Shown: positions 17,035 to 26,913, counted from the first letter of the stretch. The stretch is DNA of 64,000 nt from G020354785 sp964534745 (GCA_964534745.1 CAZHQW010000004.1:1-64000), one strand, 5' to 3'. Numbers and translations are program-made. The notes: generated from the letters alone by a model not told the origin.

Positions 17035-19983
17035 TTATTTCTTCAGTGCTTCATACAAAACTTCAACAGGATGGAATGCCTTTACTCCTGTACCGTCAAG
17101 AATCTGCTGCCTGCAGCTTGTACCAGGGGCTGCAATAATTGCGCTATCCGCTGATTTTCTGATCGCCGGAAAAAGTACCAGTTCCCCTACCTTCATCGAA
17201 ATCTCATAGTGCTCCTTCTCATAGCCGAAGGAACCTGCCATGCCGCAACAACCTGACTTTATCTCCTCCACCGAATAGTTGGCCGGGATAGACAGCATTT
17301 CTACCAGTGTCTCTGTCGATGCTATGGATTTCTGGTGGCAGTGCCCGTGCAGCTTTATTGTTGCCTTTTCCGTGGTAAATAATTCGCTGCTTATGTTACC
17401 GGACCTGTGCTCCCTGGAAATAAACTCATCTATTGTAAAAACATTCCCGGCCAGCAGCTCCGAGGCATGCCTCAGCTCCCTGTCCACCAGTCCGTTATAC
17501 TCATCTCTGAATGACAGTATTGACGAAGGCTCAATGCCTACCAGCGGGATCTTTTCGTTAACAATATCCTTGAATATACTTACATTTTTGTTGGCAAGGG
17601 TCCTGGCCTTTTTCAGCAGGCCCTTGCTTATATATGTGCGCCCGCTTTGTTCATGCTTTACGGTAATAATCCTGTAACCAAGTCTGTTCAGGAGCCTTAT
17701 GGTAATAATACCTATTTCAGTGTCATTATAATCCGTAAACTCATCTATGAATAAAACAACATCAGAGACCGGTTTTTTCAGTTTGCGATTAAGACCGGCT
17801 ACGTTATATTCTGACCAGCGTCGCAATGTGGTTTTATATATTCCAGGTATGCTTCTTTCCTGTGCAAAGCCCAGTATTCTTTTAATTACTGACGATAGTA
17901 GCCTGTTAGATATAATGCTGTTAAATATTCCGGGTACCATGGCCCCCAGCTTGTTTACAGCCGATATATTTGCAATAAGTCGTGTGCGCAAGGGTATGGG
18001 GTTGGATTCATACCAGTGCTGCAGAAATTCAGCTTTCAGCTTTGCCATATCAACATTGGAAGGACATTCAGATTTACAACCCTTGCATGACAGGCAGAGG
18101 TCAAGAATATCATATATTTCTTTATGATTGAACGGATTCTTTTCCGACGAATGGGATAAGAACTCACGCAATACGTTAGCCCTCGCCCTTGTTGTTGCAT
18201 TCTCATTCCTTGTTGCCATGTAGCTCGGGCACATCACTCCGCCTGCTTTTTCCGATTTCCTGCAGTCTGCCGACCCGTTGCATTTTTCAATCATTCTCAT
18301 CATTCCCTGTGTGTCTGTAAAATCAAAATATGTGTCCGGTTCACGTGTTACCTGTCCGGGTGTATACCGAAGGAATGTATTCATAACAGGAGTGTCAATG
18401 ATCTTGCCGGCATTAAAAACATTGTCCGGATCCCATGCTTTTTTTATCTGCCGCAGCAATTCATAATTTTTGTTACCTATAATCACCGGTATAAACTCAC
18501 CCCTTACACGTCCGTCACCATGCTCCCCGCTTAATGATCCGTTATATTTTTTTACCAGCCGGGCCACTTCACCGGACAGGGTCCTGAGCAGTTCGACATC
18601 ACCGCTGTCCTTCAGATTCAGTAAGGGCCTCAAATGTAACTCTCCCGTGGAAATGTGGGCGTGAAACACACAATCGAGATTATGCCTTGCCAGGATATTT
18701 TTAAAATCTTTAATATACTCGGGCAGAACCCCGGGATTAACTGCCGCATCTTCCATAACAGACACAGGCTTTGCATCACCCGGCAGGTTGGATAATACTC
18801 CCAGTCCCGCCTTCCTCAGTTCCCATACTTTATTGATATCGTCACCTGTAACAAGGGGAAAATGATATCCGTAGCCCGAAGCCCTGAAGTCAGACTCAAG
18901 CTTCCTGCCTGCTTTCTCAACATCTTCATGTGTATCTCCCGTTATTTCAATGATCAGTATTGCCCCCGGACTACCCTTCAGAAAAAACCTGTTCTTTCTC
19001 TGCTCGATATTGGCTTTTGTACACTCAAGTATTGTTCTGTCCATCAGCTCAATAGCTGCGGGGTTATGCCTGAGGGCAATGCTGTTTGCATTCAGGGCTT
19101 CTTCAAGCTTTTCAAAATGAACGCACAGCAATCCCCTTGTGACTGTAGGCAGGGGAAGCAGATTAATCCTGATCTCTGTAATAAATGCCAGCGTACCCTC
19201 TGATCCGGCCAGAAGCCTGCACATATTGAAAGGTTTGCCGTTTGCAGAAAAAGGCTCAGATTCAAGAAGCAGGTCAATTGCATATCCCGAGTTTCTTCTT
19301 TTTATTTTTGGATCCGGAAATTCGCTCTTTATCTCAATCTGGTTATCACTGTCCGACAGCATTTCATAAATATTCCTGTATATCCTGTTCTCAAGAGTAT
19401 CACCCCTGGTTTTTTGTATCAGCTCTTCCTTTGTCATCTCCCCGAACTCTGCCTCGCAACCGTCGCTCAGGATAACTTTCAGAGCGGACAAATGGTCCCT
19501 TGTGCTGCCATAAATGAGTGAATGCGTTCCGCACGCATTATTGCCCACCATCCCTCCTATTGCACAACGGTTAGAGGTTGAAGTCTCAGGTGCAAAGAAC
19601 AGTCCGTACTTCTTAAGCCAGGCGTTTAACTCGTCAAGTACTACCCCGGGCTGCACCCTCACCCATCTCTCCTTTTCATTAACTTCAAGGATACCGGTAA
19701 AATATCGCGATATATCTACAATAATCCCGCCGCCAACAACCTGTCCCGCCAGGGAAGTGCCTGCAGCCCTGGGAATTATTGTTATATTGTTCTCACCGGC
19801 AAAAATCACCACCTGCCTTATGTCTTCCACGGTCTTTGGCCTGACAACTGCCAGGGGTATCTCCCTGTATATGGAAGCATCGGTGGCATACTGGATTCTT
19901 GTCGAATAATCAACAAATACGTCACCCGAGATATGGCTCTCCAGCACCTTTATTTTATTTATCAAATCATTACCTGCACTCAT
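17035..19983 (-). CDS. FAD-linked oxidase / Fe-S oxidoreductase fusion (GlcD-GlpC type, D-lactate or 2-hydroxyacid dehydrogenase)
   Basis: 982 aa from the ATG at 19983 (a GTG two codons earlier is also possible). Order of domains: PCMH-type FAD-binding (about 35-215, with IIPRAAGTSLAGQ and IGGMVGNNACG); FAD-linked oxidase C-terminal domain (about 265-535, with HAHISTGELHLRP and SLSGEHGDGRVRGE); a ferredoxin-like part with cysteines in ADCRKSEKAGGVMCPSY and the 4Fe-4S motif CLSCKGCKSECPSNVDM (about 580-650); and a C-terminal cysteine-rich CCG region (CHQKS and SGCCGMAGSFGYE). This is the architecture of large D-lactate/glycolate-type dehydrogenases that pass electrons from a 2-hydroxyacid via FAD and Fe-S clusters to the respiratory chain. 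The substrate is an inference from the family. It is probably peripheral to the inner membrane. Confidence 0.9.
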   Translation of the reverse strand: MSAGNDLINKIKVLESHISGDVFVDYSTRIQYATDASIYREIPLAVVRPKTVEDIRQVVIFAGENNITIIPRAAGTSLAGQVVGGGIIVDISRYFTGILEVNEKERWVRVQPGVVLDELNAWLKKYGLFFAPETSTSNRCAIGGMVGNNACGTHSLIYGSTRDHLSALKVILSDGCEAEFGEMTKEELIQKTRGDTLENRIYRNIYEMLSDSDNQIEIKSEFPDPKIKRRNSGYAIDLLLESEPFSANGKPFNMCRLLAGSEGTLAFITEIRINLLPLPTVTRGLLCVHFEKLEEALNANSIALRHNPAAIELMDRTILECTKANIEQRKNRFFLKGSPGAILIIEITGDTHEDVEKAGRKLESDFRASGYGYHFPLVTGDDINKVWELRKAGLGVLSNLPGDAKPVSVMEDAAVNPGVLPEYIKDFKNILARHNLDCVFHAHISTGELHLRPLLNLKDSGDVELLRTLSGEVARLVKKYNGSLSGEHGDGRVRGEFIPVIIGNKNYELLRQIKKAWDPDNVFNAGKIIDTPVMNTFLRYTPGQVTREPDTYFDFTDTQGMMRMIEKCNGSADCRKSEKAGGVMCPSYMATRNENATTRARANVLREFLSHSSEKNPFNHKEIYDILDLCLSCKGCKSECPSNVDMAKLKAEFLQHWYESNPIPLRTRLIANISAVNKLGAMVPGIFNSIISNRLLSSVIKRILGFAQERSIPGIYKTTLRRWSEYNVAGLNRKLKKPVSDVVLFIDEFTDYNDTEIGIITIRLLNRLGYRIITVKHEQSGRTYISKGLLKKARTLANKNVSIFKDIVNEKIPLVGIEPSSILSFRDEYNGLVDRELRHASELLAGNVFTIDEFISREHRSGNISSELFTTEKATIKLHGHCHQKSIASTETLVEMLSIPANYSVEEIKSGCCGMAGSFGYEKEHYEISMKVGELVLFPAIRKSADSAIIAAPGTSCRQQILDGTGVKAFHPVEVLYEALKK

Positions 19984-20165
19984 AATCACAATTATCTTAC
20001 AAATCTAATCGTTAAATAATTTTTTAAATCAGATATCATAAACTATTTAACACTTTTTACATGTTTATTTTCTTTTAATATAAATTAGAAAAAATAAATC
20101 AGATTTAAACTAATTTAATTAACTTTATAAGGAGAATAGTTCTAATTTTAAACTGCTGGCACACA

Positions 20166-21167
20166 ATGGATTTGATAAAACAAGTTAAAGATAATGCTAA
20201 AAAGAATAAACAAAGAATCATATTACCTGAGAGTTATGACAATAGAGTTTTAAAAGCAGCTGATAAAATTATCAGTGAAAATATAGCAGATATAACCTTA
20301 ATAGGTAAGAAAGCTGACATTCTCAGAGACAGTGAAAATCTTAAACTAAAAAATATAGACAGGGCAAAAATTGTTGATCCTGAAAAAAACAATAAGAAGG
20401 ATATTTATGCCAGCCTGATGGTAGATATCCGTAAATCAAAAGGACTGACAATGGAAGAAGCTTACGTTCTTCTTGACAATCCTCTTTATTTATCAACTAT
20501 AATGATAAAAAACGGGGATGCTGACGGTGAGGTTGCAGGAGCGGCGAATGCCACACCTGATGTGTTGAGACCTGCCCTCCAGCTTGTCAGGACAAAGCCC
20601 GGAATAAATATAGTATCAGGGGCATTCCTGATGATATTAAAGGATAAAGAATTTGGTAATGACGGATTGCTGGTATTTGCCGATTGTGCCGTTAATCCAT
20701 GTCCCTCTGCCACTGAACTTGCAGAGATTGCTGTAACGACTGCCAGAACTACCATGGCCATAGCAAAAACAGAGCCGCGGATTGCGATGTTAAGCTTCTC
20801 GACAAAAGGAAGCACCCAGCATGAGCTTGTTGACAAGGTGAGAAATGCCACAGCCCTGGCAAGGCAAATGGACAGCAGCCTCAAAATTGACGGTGAGCTG
20901 CAGGCCGATGCTGCCCTGATTAAGGAAATTGCCGCGCAGAAAGCACCGGGAAGCGAAATTGCAGGGACAGCAAATGTACTGATATTTCCCGACCTGCAGT
21001 CAGGTAACATTGCCTATAAACTGGTACAGCGCCTTGCACATGCCGAAGCCATTGGTCCGGTGATACAGGGACTGGACTCTCCCATCAACGACCTGTCACG
21101 CGGGTGCTCTGTAGATGATATAGTTAACCTTGTGGCTATTACGGCAAATCAGGCAATGGCAGAATAG
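20166..21167 (+). CDS. pta: phosphate acetyltransferase
   Basis: 333 aa, the short (single-domain) phosphotransacetylase. Converts acetyl-CoA and phosphate to acetyl phosphate and CoA. Signature regions: RIILPESYDNRVLKAADK at the start, GDADGEVAGAANATPDVLRP, and the C-terminal PDLQSGNIAYKLVQRLA. Length fits the class of ~330 aa without the regulatory N-terminal domain. It is the first gene of a plus-strand run pta-hbd-ackA-ptb-buk with gaps of 11-34 bp, indicating one transcript. A GGAG Shine-Dalgarno-like stretch is not placed optimally, which is normal in this phylum. It works directly with ackA, two genes downstream. Confidence 0.94.
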   Translation: MDLIKQVKDNAKKNKQRIILPESYDNRVLKAADKIISENIADITLIGKKADILRDSENLKLKNIDRAKIVDPEKNNKKDIYASLMVDIRKSKGLTMEEAYVLLDNPLYLSTIMIKNGDADGEVAGAANATPDVLRPALQLVRTKPGINIVSGAFLMILKDKEFGNDGLLVFADCAVNPCPSATELAEIAVTTARTTMAIAKTEPRIAMLSFSTKGSTQHELVDKVRNATALARQMDSSLKIDGELQADAALIKEIAAQKAPGSEIAGTANVLIFPDLQSGNIAYKLVQRLAHAEAIGPVIQGLDSPINDLSRGCSVDDIVNLVAITANQAMAE

Positions 21168-21193
21168 AAAATAACTAATAATATAGAATAAAT

Positions 21194-22144
21194 ATGGCAA
21201 ATTTCATCACTGAACCTATAGAAAAATACGGACTGAGCCATAAGAACAGACCTAAAACCCTGTTCTCCAGGGTAGGTATTGTTGGCTGTGGCACTGTAGG
21301 CCAGAATATTGCAATAATGATAAGTGCAAAAGAACTGGAAGTAATATTCATAGAGCTGTCAGATGAAAAAATCAGCAGTGCATTCAAAAACATGGAAATT
21401 GAGCTTGACAGTATGATAGACCACTGGGGTATGACAGCCGGGGAGAAACGCGCAATACTGTCACGAATACACGGCTATGTGGGATATGAATACCTTAAGG
21501 GATGCGACCTGGTTATAGAAACAATACGGTCCAAGACACGCGAACAAAGAGTATCGTCAAGAAAAGAGGTATTCAAGAATGTTGAAAAATATGTGTCACC
21601 CGAAACGATTATAGCTACCAATTCGACCACGATAGTAATTACGGAACTGGCTTCGGAGCTGGAGCATAAAGAAAGATGTGTGAGCCTTCATTTTCTGACC
21701 AATGCTCCTGATTCAAAAATGATCGAGGTTGTACGCGGACTCTATACCTCTGACGATGTCTATGACAAGGTGCGCAAGTTTGTCAAGATGCTTGACCGGA
21801 CAGTAATACCTGTTGAGGAGTCTCCCGGACTGATAAGTGTAAGGCTTTTTGTTATACTTGTTAATGAAGCATGCGAAGTATTTATGGAAGGTGTTGGTAC
21901 CAAAGAAGATATTGACAGGACCATGAAAATCGGACTGGGAATGTCACTGGGACCGTTTGAGATGGCCGACAAGATAGGACTGGATAAGGTATTGCGTTGG
22001 ATGGATAACCTGTACAGCGAATTCGGGGATATTAAATATAAAGCTTCGCCTGTGATCAAAAAACTTGTAAGAGCCCATCAGACAGGGAGAATAGTAGGTA
22101 AAGGATTTTATACATATGATCAAAGCGGGAAAAAACTACCTTAA
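21194..22144 (+). CDS. hbd: 3-hydroxybutyryl-CoA dehydrogenase-like protein
   Basis: 316 aa. Rossmann NAD(P) motif GIVGCGTVGQN at about 29-39, then the ATNSTT segment and the C-terminal 3HCDH domain with GPFEMADKIGLD and GRIVGKGFYTYD. The family reduces acetoacetyl-CoA to 3-hydroxybutyryl-CoA in butyrate formation, or runs the reverse step in beta-oxidation. About 25 residues precede the Rossmann fold, more than in clostridial Hbd. The catalytic histidine is probably in SLHFLTNAPD, where the usual HFFNP reads HFLTN. This is a clear deviation, so substrate range is not certain. Its place between pta and ackA, and near ptb and buk, supports a fermentative role. Confidence 0.85.
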   Translation: MANFITEPIEKYGLSHKNRPKTLFSRVGIVGCGTVGQNIAIMISAKELEVIFIELSDEKISSAFKNMEIELDSMIDHWGMTAGEKRAILSRIHGYVGYEYLKGCDLVIETIRSKTREQRVSSRKEVFKNVEKYVSPETIIATNSTTIVITELASELEHKERCVSLHFLTNAPDSKMIEVVRGLYTSDDVYDKVRKFVKMLDRTVIPVEESPGLISVRLFVILVNEACEVFMEGVGTKEDIDRTMKIGLGMSLGPFEMADKIGLDKVLRWMDNLYSEFGDIKYKASPVIKKLVRAHQTGRIVGKGFYTYDQSGKKLP

Positions 22145-22159
22145 TAAATACAAGCGAAT

Positions 22160-23377
22160 ATGAAAATTTTAATTCTTAACTGTGGCAGCTCATCAATAAA
22201 ATACCAGCTCTTTGATATGAACAAAAAATCTGTCCTTGCGAAAGGCATAGCCGAAAAGGTCGGATTAAAAGGTTCATTTGTGAACCACGAGAAAGAGAAT
22301 GGAGAAAAGATAATTTTTGAAGGTGAGATTATTGACCACCTTGTCGGCATAGAATATATACTTGGAATAATTATCAGCAAAAAGCACGGCTGCATATCAA
22401 GCCTTGAAGAGATTGATGCTGTGGGCCACAGGGTAGTGAACGGGGGTGAGAAGTTTAGCGCCAGTGTATACATTACAGATGAGGTACAGGCAGAGATTGA
22501 AAAATTCAGCCAGCTTGCGCCCCTGCACAATCCTGCTAACCTGAAAGGAATAAATGCGGTAAAGCTGCTGATTCCCGGTATACCACAGGTTGCAGTATTT
22601 GATACTGCCTTTCATCAAACCCTGCCGGAACACGCTTATATGTATGCTATACCCTATTCCCTCTATAATAAATACGGTATCAGGAAATACGGTTACCATG
22701 GCACCAGCCACTTTTACCTGAGCCGCAGGGCCGGTGAAATATTAAACACAGATATTGCAAGGCTTAAAATAATTACCTGCCATATGGGGAATGGTTCTTC
22801 AATCACTGCTATCAAGGACGGCAAGTCAATAGAAACATCCATGGGATTTACTCCCCTGGAGGGACTGATAATGGGTACCCGTCCGGGAGACCTCGACATT
22901 GGCATACTGACATTTATAATGGACAAGGAAAAAATCGGACTCCCGGCAGCCAATACACTTATAAACAAACAGAGCGGCATGCTTGGTATTACCGGCGTAT
23001 CATCAGACATGAGAGAGATTGAAGAAGCCGCCGTAAAAGATAATAATCACAGGGCACAGCTCGGATTTGACATGTATATCTACCGGGCAAAAAAATATAT
23101 AGGTGCATATATAAATATCATGGAGGGGGTCGATCTGCTGATTTTTTCAGGCGGAATAGGTGAAAACAGCCCTCTTATACGTGGAAAGATATGTGAATCC
23201 CTTCAGTTTCTGGGCCTCGAATTTGACAAAAAGAAGAACGCCAGCATACAAGCAAAGGAGGCTGTTATTTCAAAGCCCGGCTCAAAGATTAAGGTGATGA
23301 TTATTCCTACTAACGAAGAACTTGTTATAGCTGAGGACACAATGAAAATAGTCACCCAGATGTCCGGTAAAACATAG
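22160..23377 (+). CDS. ackA: acetate kinase
   Basis: 405 aa, an ASKHA-fold kinase making ATP and acetate from acetyl phosphate and ADP. Family signatures: ILNCGSSSIKYQLFD at the N-terminus, VGHRVVNGGEKF near 90, KYGYHGTSHFYLS near 175, and the phosphate-binding GNGSSITAIKDGKS with TMGFTPLEG-like SMGFTPLEGLIMGTRPGD near 210-245. C-terminal FSGGIGENSPLIR. Length is normal for bacterial AckA. It follows hbd by 15 bp and precedes ptb by 11 bp. Confidence 0.97.
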   Translation: MKILILNCGSSSIKYQLFDMNKKSVLAKGIAEKVGLKGSFVNHEKENGEKIIFEGEIIDHLVGIEYILGIIISKKHGCISSLEEIDAVGHRVVNGGEKFSASVYITDEVQAEIEKFSQLAPLHNPANLKGINAVKLLIPGIPQVAVFDTAFHQTLPEHAYMYAIPYSLYNKYGIRKYGYHGTSHFYLSRRAGEILNTDIARLKIITCHMGNGSSITAIKDGKSIETSMGFTPLEGLIMGTRPGDLDIGILTFIMDKEKIGLPAANTLINKQSGMLGITGVSSDMREIEEAAVKDNNHRAQLGFDMYIYRAKKYIGAYINIMEGVDLLIFSGGIGENSPLIRGKICESLQFLGLEFDKKKNASIQAKEAVISKPGSKIKVMIIPTNEELVIAEDTMKIVTQMSGKT

Positions 23378-23388
23378 TTTATTCATTC

Positions 23389-24288
23389 ATGGCCTTAAAA
23401 AAACTTTCTTCCCTGGTTGAGATTGCCAGGAAAAAGCCTGCAAAAAGGCTTATCGTTGCCGCCGCAGAAGATGAACAGGTGTTCATTGCTGCCATGAAAG
23501 CAAGGGACGAGGGTATGGTTACACCGATTTTTGTTGGAGACAGGGAAAAAATTGAAGCACTTGCTGCAGGACTGTCTACAGGATCACCCAAACCCGAAAT
23601 TATAGACAGCAAAGAAAAGGCTAACTCCTGTGATATAGCCTGCCAGCATATTAGCGAAGGCAAAGCTGACATTATAATGAAGGGACTGGTGAACTCAGAC
23701 CTGTTTCTTAAGTCTTTGCTGAACAAGAAATACGGGCTTGTTAAAGATTCCATAATAAGCCACCTCGCGATCTTTGAAACACCCTTTTATGGTAAACTGC
23801 TGGGAGTTACTGATGCTGCCATGAATATTTCACCAAGCCTCAGGGACAAGGCAGGGATCATGCGAAATGCCGTCAGGGCATTCCATAAGCTGGGTGTTGC
23901 CTGTCCTAAAGTTGCAGTACTTGCTGCCACTGAAAAAGTAAATCCGAAAATCCGGGCAACGGTTCACGCTTCAAAATTAAAAATGATGAACACCAGAAAA
24001 AAAATTGGCAACTGCATCATTGAAGGGCCCCTGGCACTGGATAATGCTATATCGAAAGCTGCAGCCATACATAAGGGCATAGAAAACGAGGTTGCAGGGG
24101 ATGCCGATATTCTGCTGGTTCCTGATCTGAACAGCGGTAATATACTATACAAATCCCTGAATTTTCTCGGTGGTGCCGTTTCCGCAGCAATATTGCTGGG
24201 AGCATCAGTACCTGCAGTGCTGACATCCAGATCAGATTCCGATCAGTGTAAATTTATGTCTATTGTTTTTGCCGTTGCTATTAATTAA
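23389..24288 (+). CDS. ptb: phosphate butyryltransferase
   Basis: 299 aa. Converts butyryl-CoA and phosphate to butyryl phosphate. It belongs to the PTA_PTB family but is distinct from the pta gene in the same operon: shorter, with RLIVAAAEDEQVFIAAMKARDEG at the N-terminus, KADIIMKGLVNSDLFLKSLLN in the middle and VPDLNSGNILYKSLNFLGGA near the end, all as in Ptb of butyrate producers. It is followed 34 bp later by buk, its usual partner. Because Ptb enzymes can accept branched or other short acyl-CoAs, isobutyrate or similar products are possible. Confidence 0.93.
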   Translation: MALKKLSSLVEIARKKPAKRLIVAAAEDEQVFIAAMKARDEGMVTPIFVGDREKIEALAAGLSTGSPKPEIIDSKEKANSCDIACQHISEGKADIIMKGLVNSDLFLKSLLNKKYGLVKDSIISHLAIFETPFYGKLLGVTDAAMNISPSLRDKAGIMRNAVRAFHKLGVACPKVAVLAATEKVNPKIRATVHASKLKMMNTRKKIGNCIIEGPLALDNAISKAAAIHKGIENEVAGDADILLVPDLNSGNILYKSLNFLGGAVSAAILLGASVPAVLTSRSDSDQCKFMSIVFAVAIN

Positions 24289-24322
24289 TTGACTAAATAA
24301 CAGGTAACTAAAACTAATTATC

Positions 24323-25414
24323 ATGGAATACAGGATACTAGCCATTAACCCCGGGTCCACTTCAACAAAGGTAGCGGTATATGCTAATGCAAAACCGGTA
24401 TTTCTTAAGGATATCAAACATAACGTTGATGAGCTGAAAGTATATAAAAGAATCAGCGAACAGTTCAAATACAGAAAGAAAATTATACTTAAAGAGCTGA
24501 AAGACTCCCATATAGATATAAATTCAATTAATGCCATTGTTGGAAGAGGCGGACTTGTGCGTCCCATTGAATCGGGCGTATACAGGATAAATGACACACT
24601 TAAAAAGGATCTTCAGGAAGCAAGGGGAGAGCATGCAAGTAACCTGGGCGGACTTATTGCTGATGATATAGCCCACGATTTGCCCGGTTGCCAGGCTTAC
24701 ATAGCTGATCCCGTTGTGGTGGATGAGCTGGAAGATGTGGCCAGATTTACCGGCCATCCCGAGTTCAAGCGTATGTCCATCTTCCATGCATTGAACCAGA
24801 AAGCCACGGCCCGCTCCTATGCACGGCTAATGAATAAAAGGTACGAGGATCTTAACCTTGTTATCGCCCATATGGGCGGCGGAATATCCATAGGAGCCCA
24901 TAAACACGGCCGGGTAATTGATGTAAACCAGGCACTGGACGGAGAGGGCCCGTTTTCACCGGAAAGGTCGGGTACGCTGCCTGCCGGCGCACTGGTTAAA
25001 AAATGCTTTGAAGGGAAACATACAAGGGAAGAAATATTAAAGTGGATAACCGGCAGCGGCGGATTTGTCGCATACCTGAATACCAACAACGCCTATGAGG
25101 TTGAGCTGCTCGCCGAGGAAGGTGATGAAAAAGCCCGCATAATACAGGACGCCATGTCATACCAGATAGGTAAAGAAATAGCGGCAATGTGCGCAGTGCT
25201 GCATGGAGAGGTCGATGCAATAATTCTCACAGGAGGAATATCACATAATCCCATGGTGGTCGAATATGTAAAAAGGATGGTGTCATTCATTGCACCGGTG
25301 GTTATCTATCCCGGAGAGGATGAGATGCATGCGCTGGCGATGAACGGACTTCTTGTGTTAAAAGGTGAAATACAGGCCAAGGATTATGACGAGACAACGA
25401 TAATAAACAAATAA
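24323..25414 (+). CDS. buk: butyrate kinase
   Basis: 363 aa, an acetokinase-family enzyme that forms butyrate and ATP from butyryl phosphate. Signatures: ILAINPGSTSTKVAVY at the start, VGRGGLVRPIESG near 73, RYEDLNLVIAHMGGGISIGAH near 175-195, DGEGPFSPERSGTLP, and ILTGGISHNP near the C-terminus. Length is usual for Buk. It is the last gene of the fermentation run; the next gene is convergent, 18 bp away. It completes the substrate-level phosphorylation branch begun by Ptb. Confidence 0.95.
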   Translation: MEYRILAINPGSTSTKVAVYANAKPVFLKDIKHNVDELKVYKRISEQFKYRKKIILKELKDSHIDINSINAIVGRGGLVRPIESGVYRINDTLKKDLQEARGEHASNLGGLIADDIAHDLPGCQAYIADPVVVDELEDVARFTGHPEFKRMSIFHALNQKATARSYARLMNKRYEDLNLVIAHMGGGISIGAHKHGRVIDVNQALDGEGPFSPERSGTLPAGALVKKCFEGKHTREEILKWITGSGGFVAYLNTNNAYEVELLAEEGDEKARIIQDAMSYQIGKEIAAMCAVLHGEVDAIILTGGISHNPMVVEYVKRMVSFIAPVVIYPGEDEMHALAMNGLLVLKGEIQAKDYDETTIINK

Positions 25415-25432
25415 CCAAAAGATTCTCACTTT

Positions 25433-26146
25433 TCAGGGATTTGCAATTGAGACCGGTATTATCTTACCCCGGATATACTTATGACCGTTTATAGCAAAAT
25501 CCACAATAAAACGCGCTATATCTGCGGGTTTCATCTGTGCCCTGTAACCCGGGAAAGCCTTAGCAAACATTTCAGTCTGGACAGAGCCCAGGGCAAGGCA
25601 GTTGAAATATACATTGCTGTCTTTAAACTCACTGGAAAGACACTCGGTAATACTGGCAAGGGCAGCCTTGCTGGAACTGTAGTATGAAAGTCCGGAGTAT
25701 TTGGAACTACCCTGGAAACCGGCCATACTGCTTATGTTCACTACATGTGTATCCCTTCCTTTACCCATGTAGGGGAGCAGCTCCCTGATGAGCAGGGCAG
25801 GAACAAAAAGATTCATATCATATGTCTCCCTTGCCTCACTGTAAGATATTTCAGTAAAGGGCTTATTGATCAGCAAGCCGGCGTTATTAACCACTATATC
25901 AATATGGTTAAAGTGCTTGAGGACAATGCCCGTGATGGCTGATGGATCACTCATCAGCTTTTTAAGGTCAAACGCAACTGCAACCACCTTTGAGCCCGCA
26001 TTCCTTTCCGCGCACATTTTCTCAAGCTGCCTCAACTTCTTTTCATTCCTCGCTATTGCGAGTATCGTGCTGTCCGCGATTTCAGCAAAGAGTCCGCTCA
26101 CCTCATAACCAATGCCCTGGCTTGCCCCGGTGACTATAATATTCAT
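25433..26146 (-). CDS. short-chain dehydrogenase/reductase
   Basis: 237 aa classical SDR, an NAD(P)H-dependent oxidoreductase. Cofactor motif TGASQGIGYEV at 6-16, NNAG at about 91-94, the catalytic serine in VNISSMAG, and the Y-x3-K pair in YYSSSKAAL. The C-terminal part is that of FabG-like or sepiapterin-reductase-like SDRs, and the substrate cannot be assigned. It is convergent with buk and divergent from the outer-membrane protein gene at 26250. Confidence 0.88.
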   Translation of the reverse strand: MNIIVTGASQGIGYEVSGLFAEIADSTILAIARNEKKLRQLEKMCAERNAGSKVVAVAFDLKKLMSDPSAITGIVLKHFNHIDIVVNNAGLLINKPFTEISYSEARETYDMNLFVPALLIRELLPYMGKGRDTHVVNISSMAGFQGSSKYSGLSYYSSSKAALASITECLSSEFKDSNVYFNCLALGSVQTEMFAKAFPGYRAQMKPADIARFIVDFAINGHKYIRGKIIPVSIANP

Positions 26147-26249
26147 CCCTGTAATAATTTTAATAATTAAATATTGAAATTTGTTTTACTGTAAGTACAA
26201 AATTTAATATTTTCAACGTTGCATAGCTGTAAAAATATATACTGTAAAT

Positions 26250-26870
26250 ATGAATAGGTACTGCCCGAAGTTTCTCATTTTAATATGTTTGCTTTTTATA
26301 AGTATTGGCGCAGCAGGCCAATATAAGAAAAATAACCAGAATTTTAAAAGATTTTTCTTCGGTGGCGACCTGTGGCTAAGCTTCGGCACAAACACTTATA
26401 TCGATGTATCGCCCCTGGCAGGTTACAGGATAAGCAGGAGGCTCTCGGCAGGAGCAGGACCTATTTATATCTTTGAAATGAATAAACTTTCCTACCTCGA
26501 TACAACAATAAACGGTGTTTATTATTACAGAACATACCGGATAAGGACCAGCACTTACGGCGGAAGGGTGTTCATGAGCTATGACCTGATAACGAATCTT
26601 CATGAATATATACCCCTGAATATAGGAACTATTCTTGTACACTGTGAAAACGAGGTACTTAACCTGGAGACCTTCCTTTTAGACACATACAGCCTCAGAT
26701 TATATCCATCAGGCAACAGGATATGGATTGACAATTTTCTTATAGGTGGAGGACTAAGGCAGCCCATAGGAGAAAAAGCGTCAATTTTTCTTCTTGTACT
26801 ATGGGATGTTACGCAGAATGAATACTCACCTCACACCAATCCGTTTATAAGGGTCGGATTCACTTTTTAA
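26250..26870 (+). CDS. exported protein, probable small outer-membrane beta-barrel
   Basis: 206 aa. Signal peptide 1-23 (hydrophobic run ending AAGQ). The mature part has alternating aromatic/glycine strands (GGDLWLSFGTNTYIDVSPLAGYRISRRL as a first hairpin region) and ends with FIRVGFTF, a terminal aromatic as in beta-barrels folded by the Bam complex. No domain is recognised. A short basic stretch after the signal peptide (KKNNQNFKR) is notable. It stands alone and is convergent with the DUF6588-like gene across a strong hairpin. Confidence 0.6.
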   Translation: MNRYCPKFLILICLLFISIGAAGQYKKNNQNFKRFFFGGDLWLSFGTNTYIDVSPLAGYRISRRLSAGAGPIYIFEMNKLSYLDTTINGVYYYRTYRIRTSTYGGRVFMSYDLITNLHEYIPLNIGTILVHCENEVLNLETFLLDTYSLRLYPSGNRIWIDNFLIGGGLRQPIGEKASIFLLVLWDVTQNEYSPHTNPFIRVGFTF

Positions 26871-26893
26871 TAATGGCTCCGCACATAAAAAAA

Positions 26894-26913
26894 CCCGGTA
26901 AATAATTACCGGG
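26894..26913 (-). terminator. intrinsic terminator
   Basis: CCCGGTAA, ATAA loop, TTACCGGG: an eight-pair perfect stem. On the minus strand a run of T follows directly, so it ends the 26939-28039 gene; it may also slow plus-strand transcription. Confidence 0.8.
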
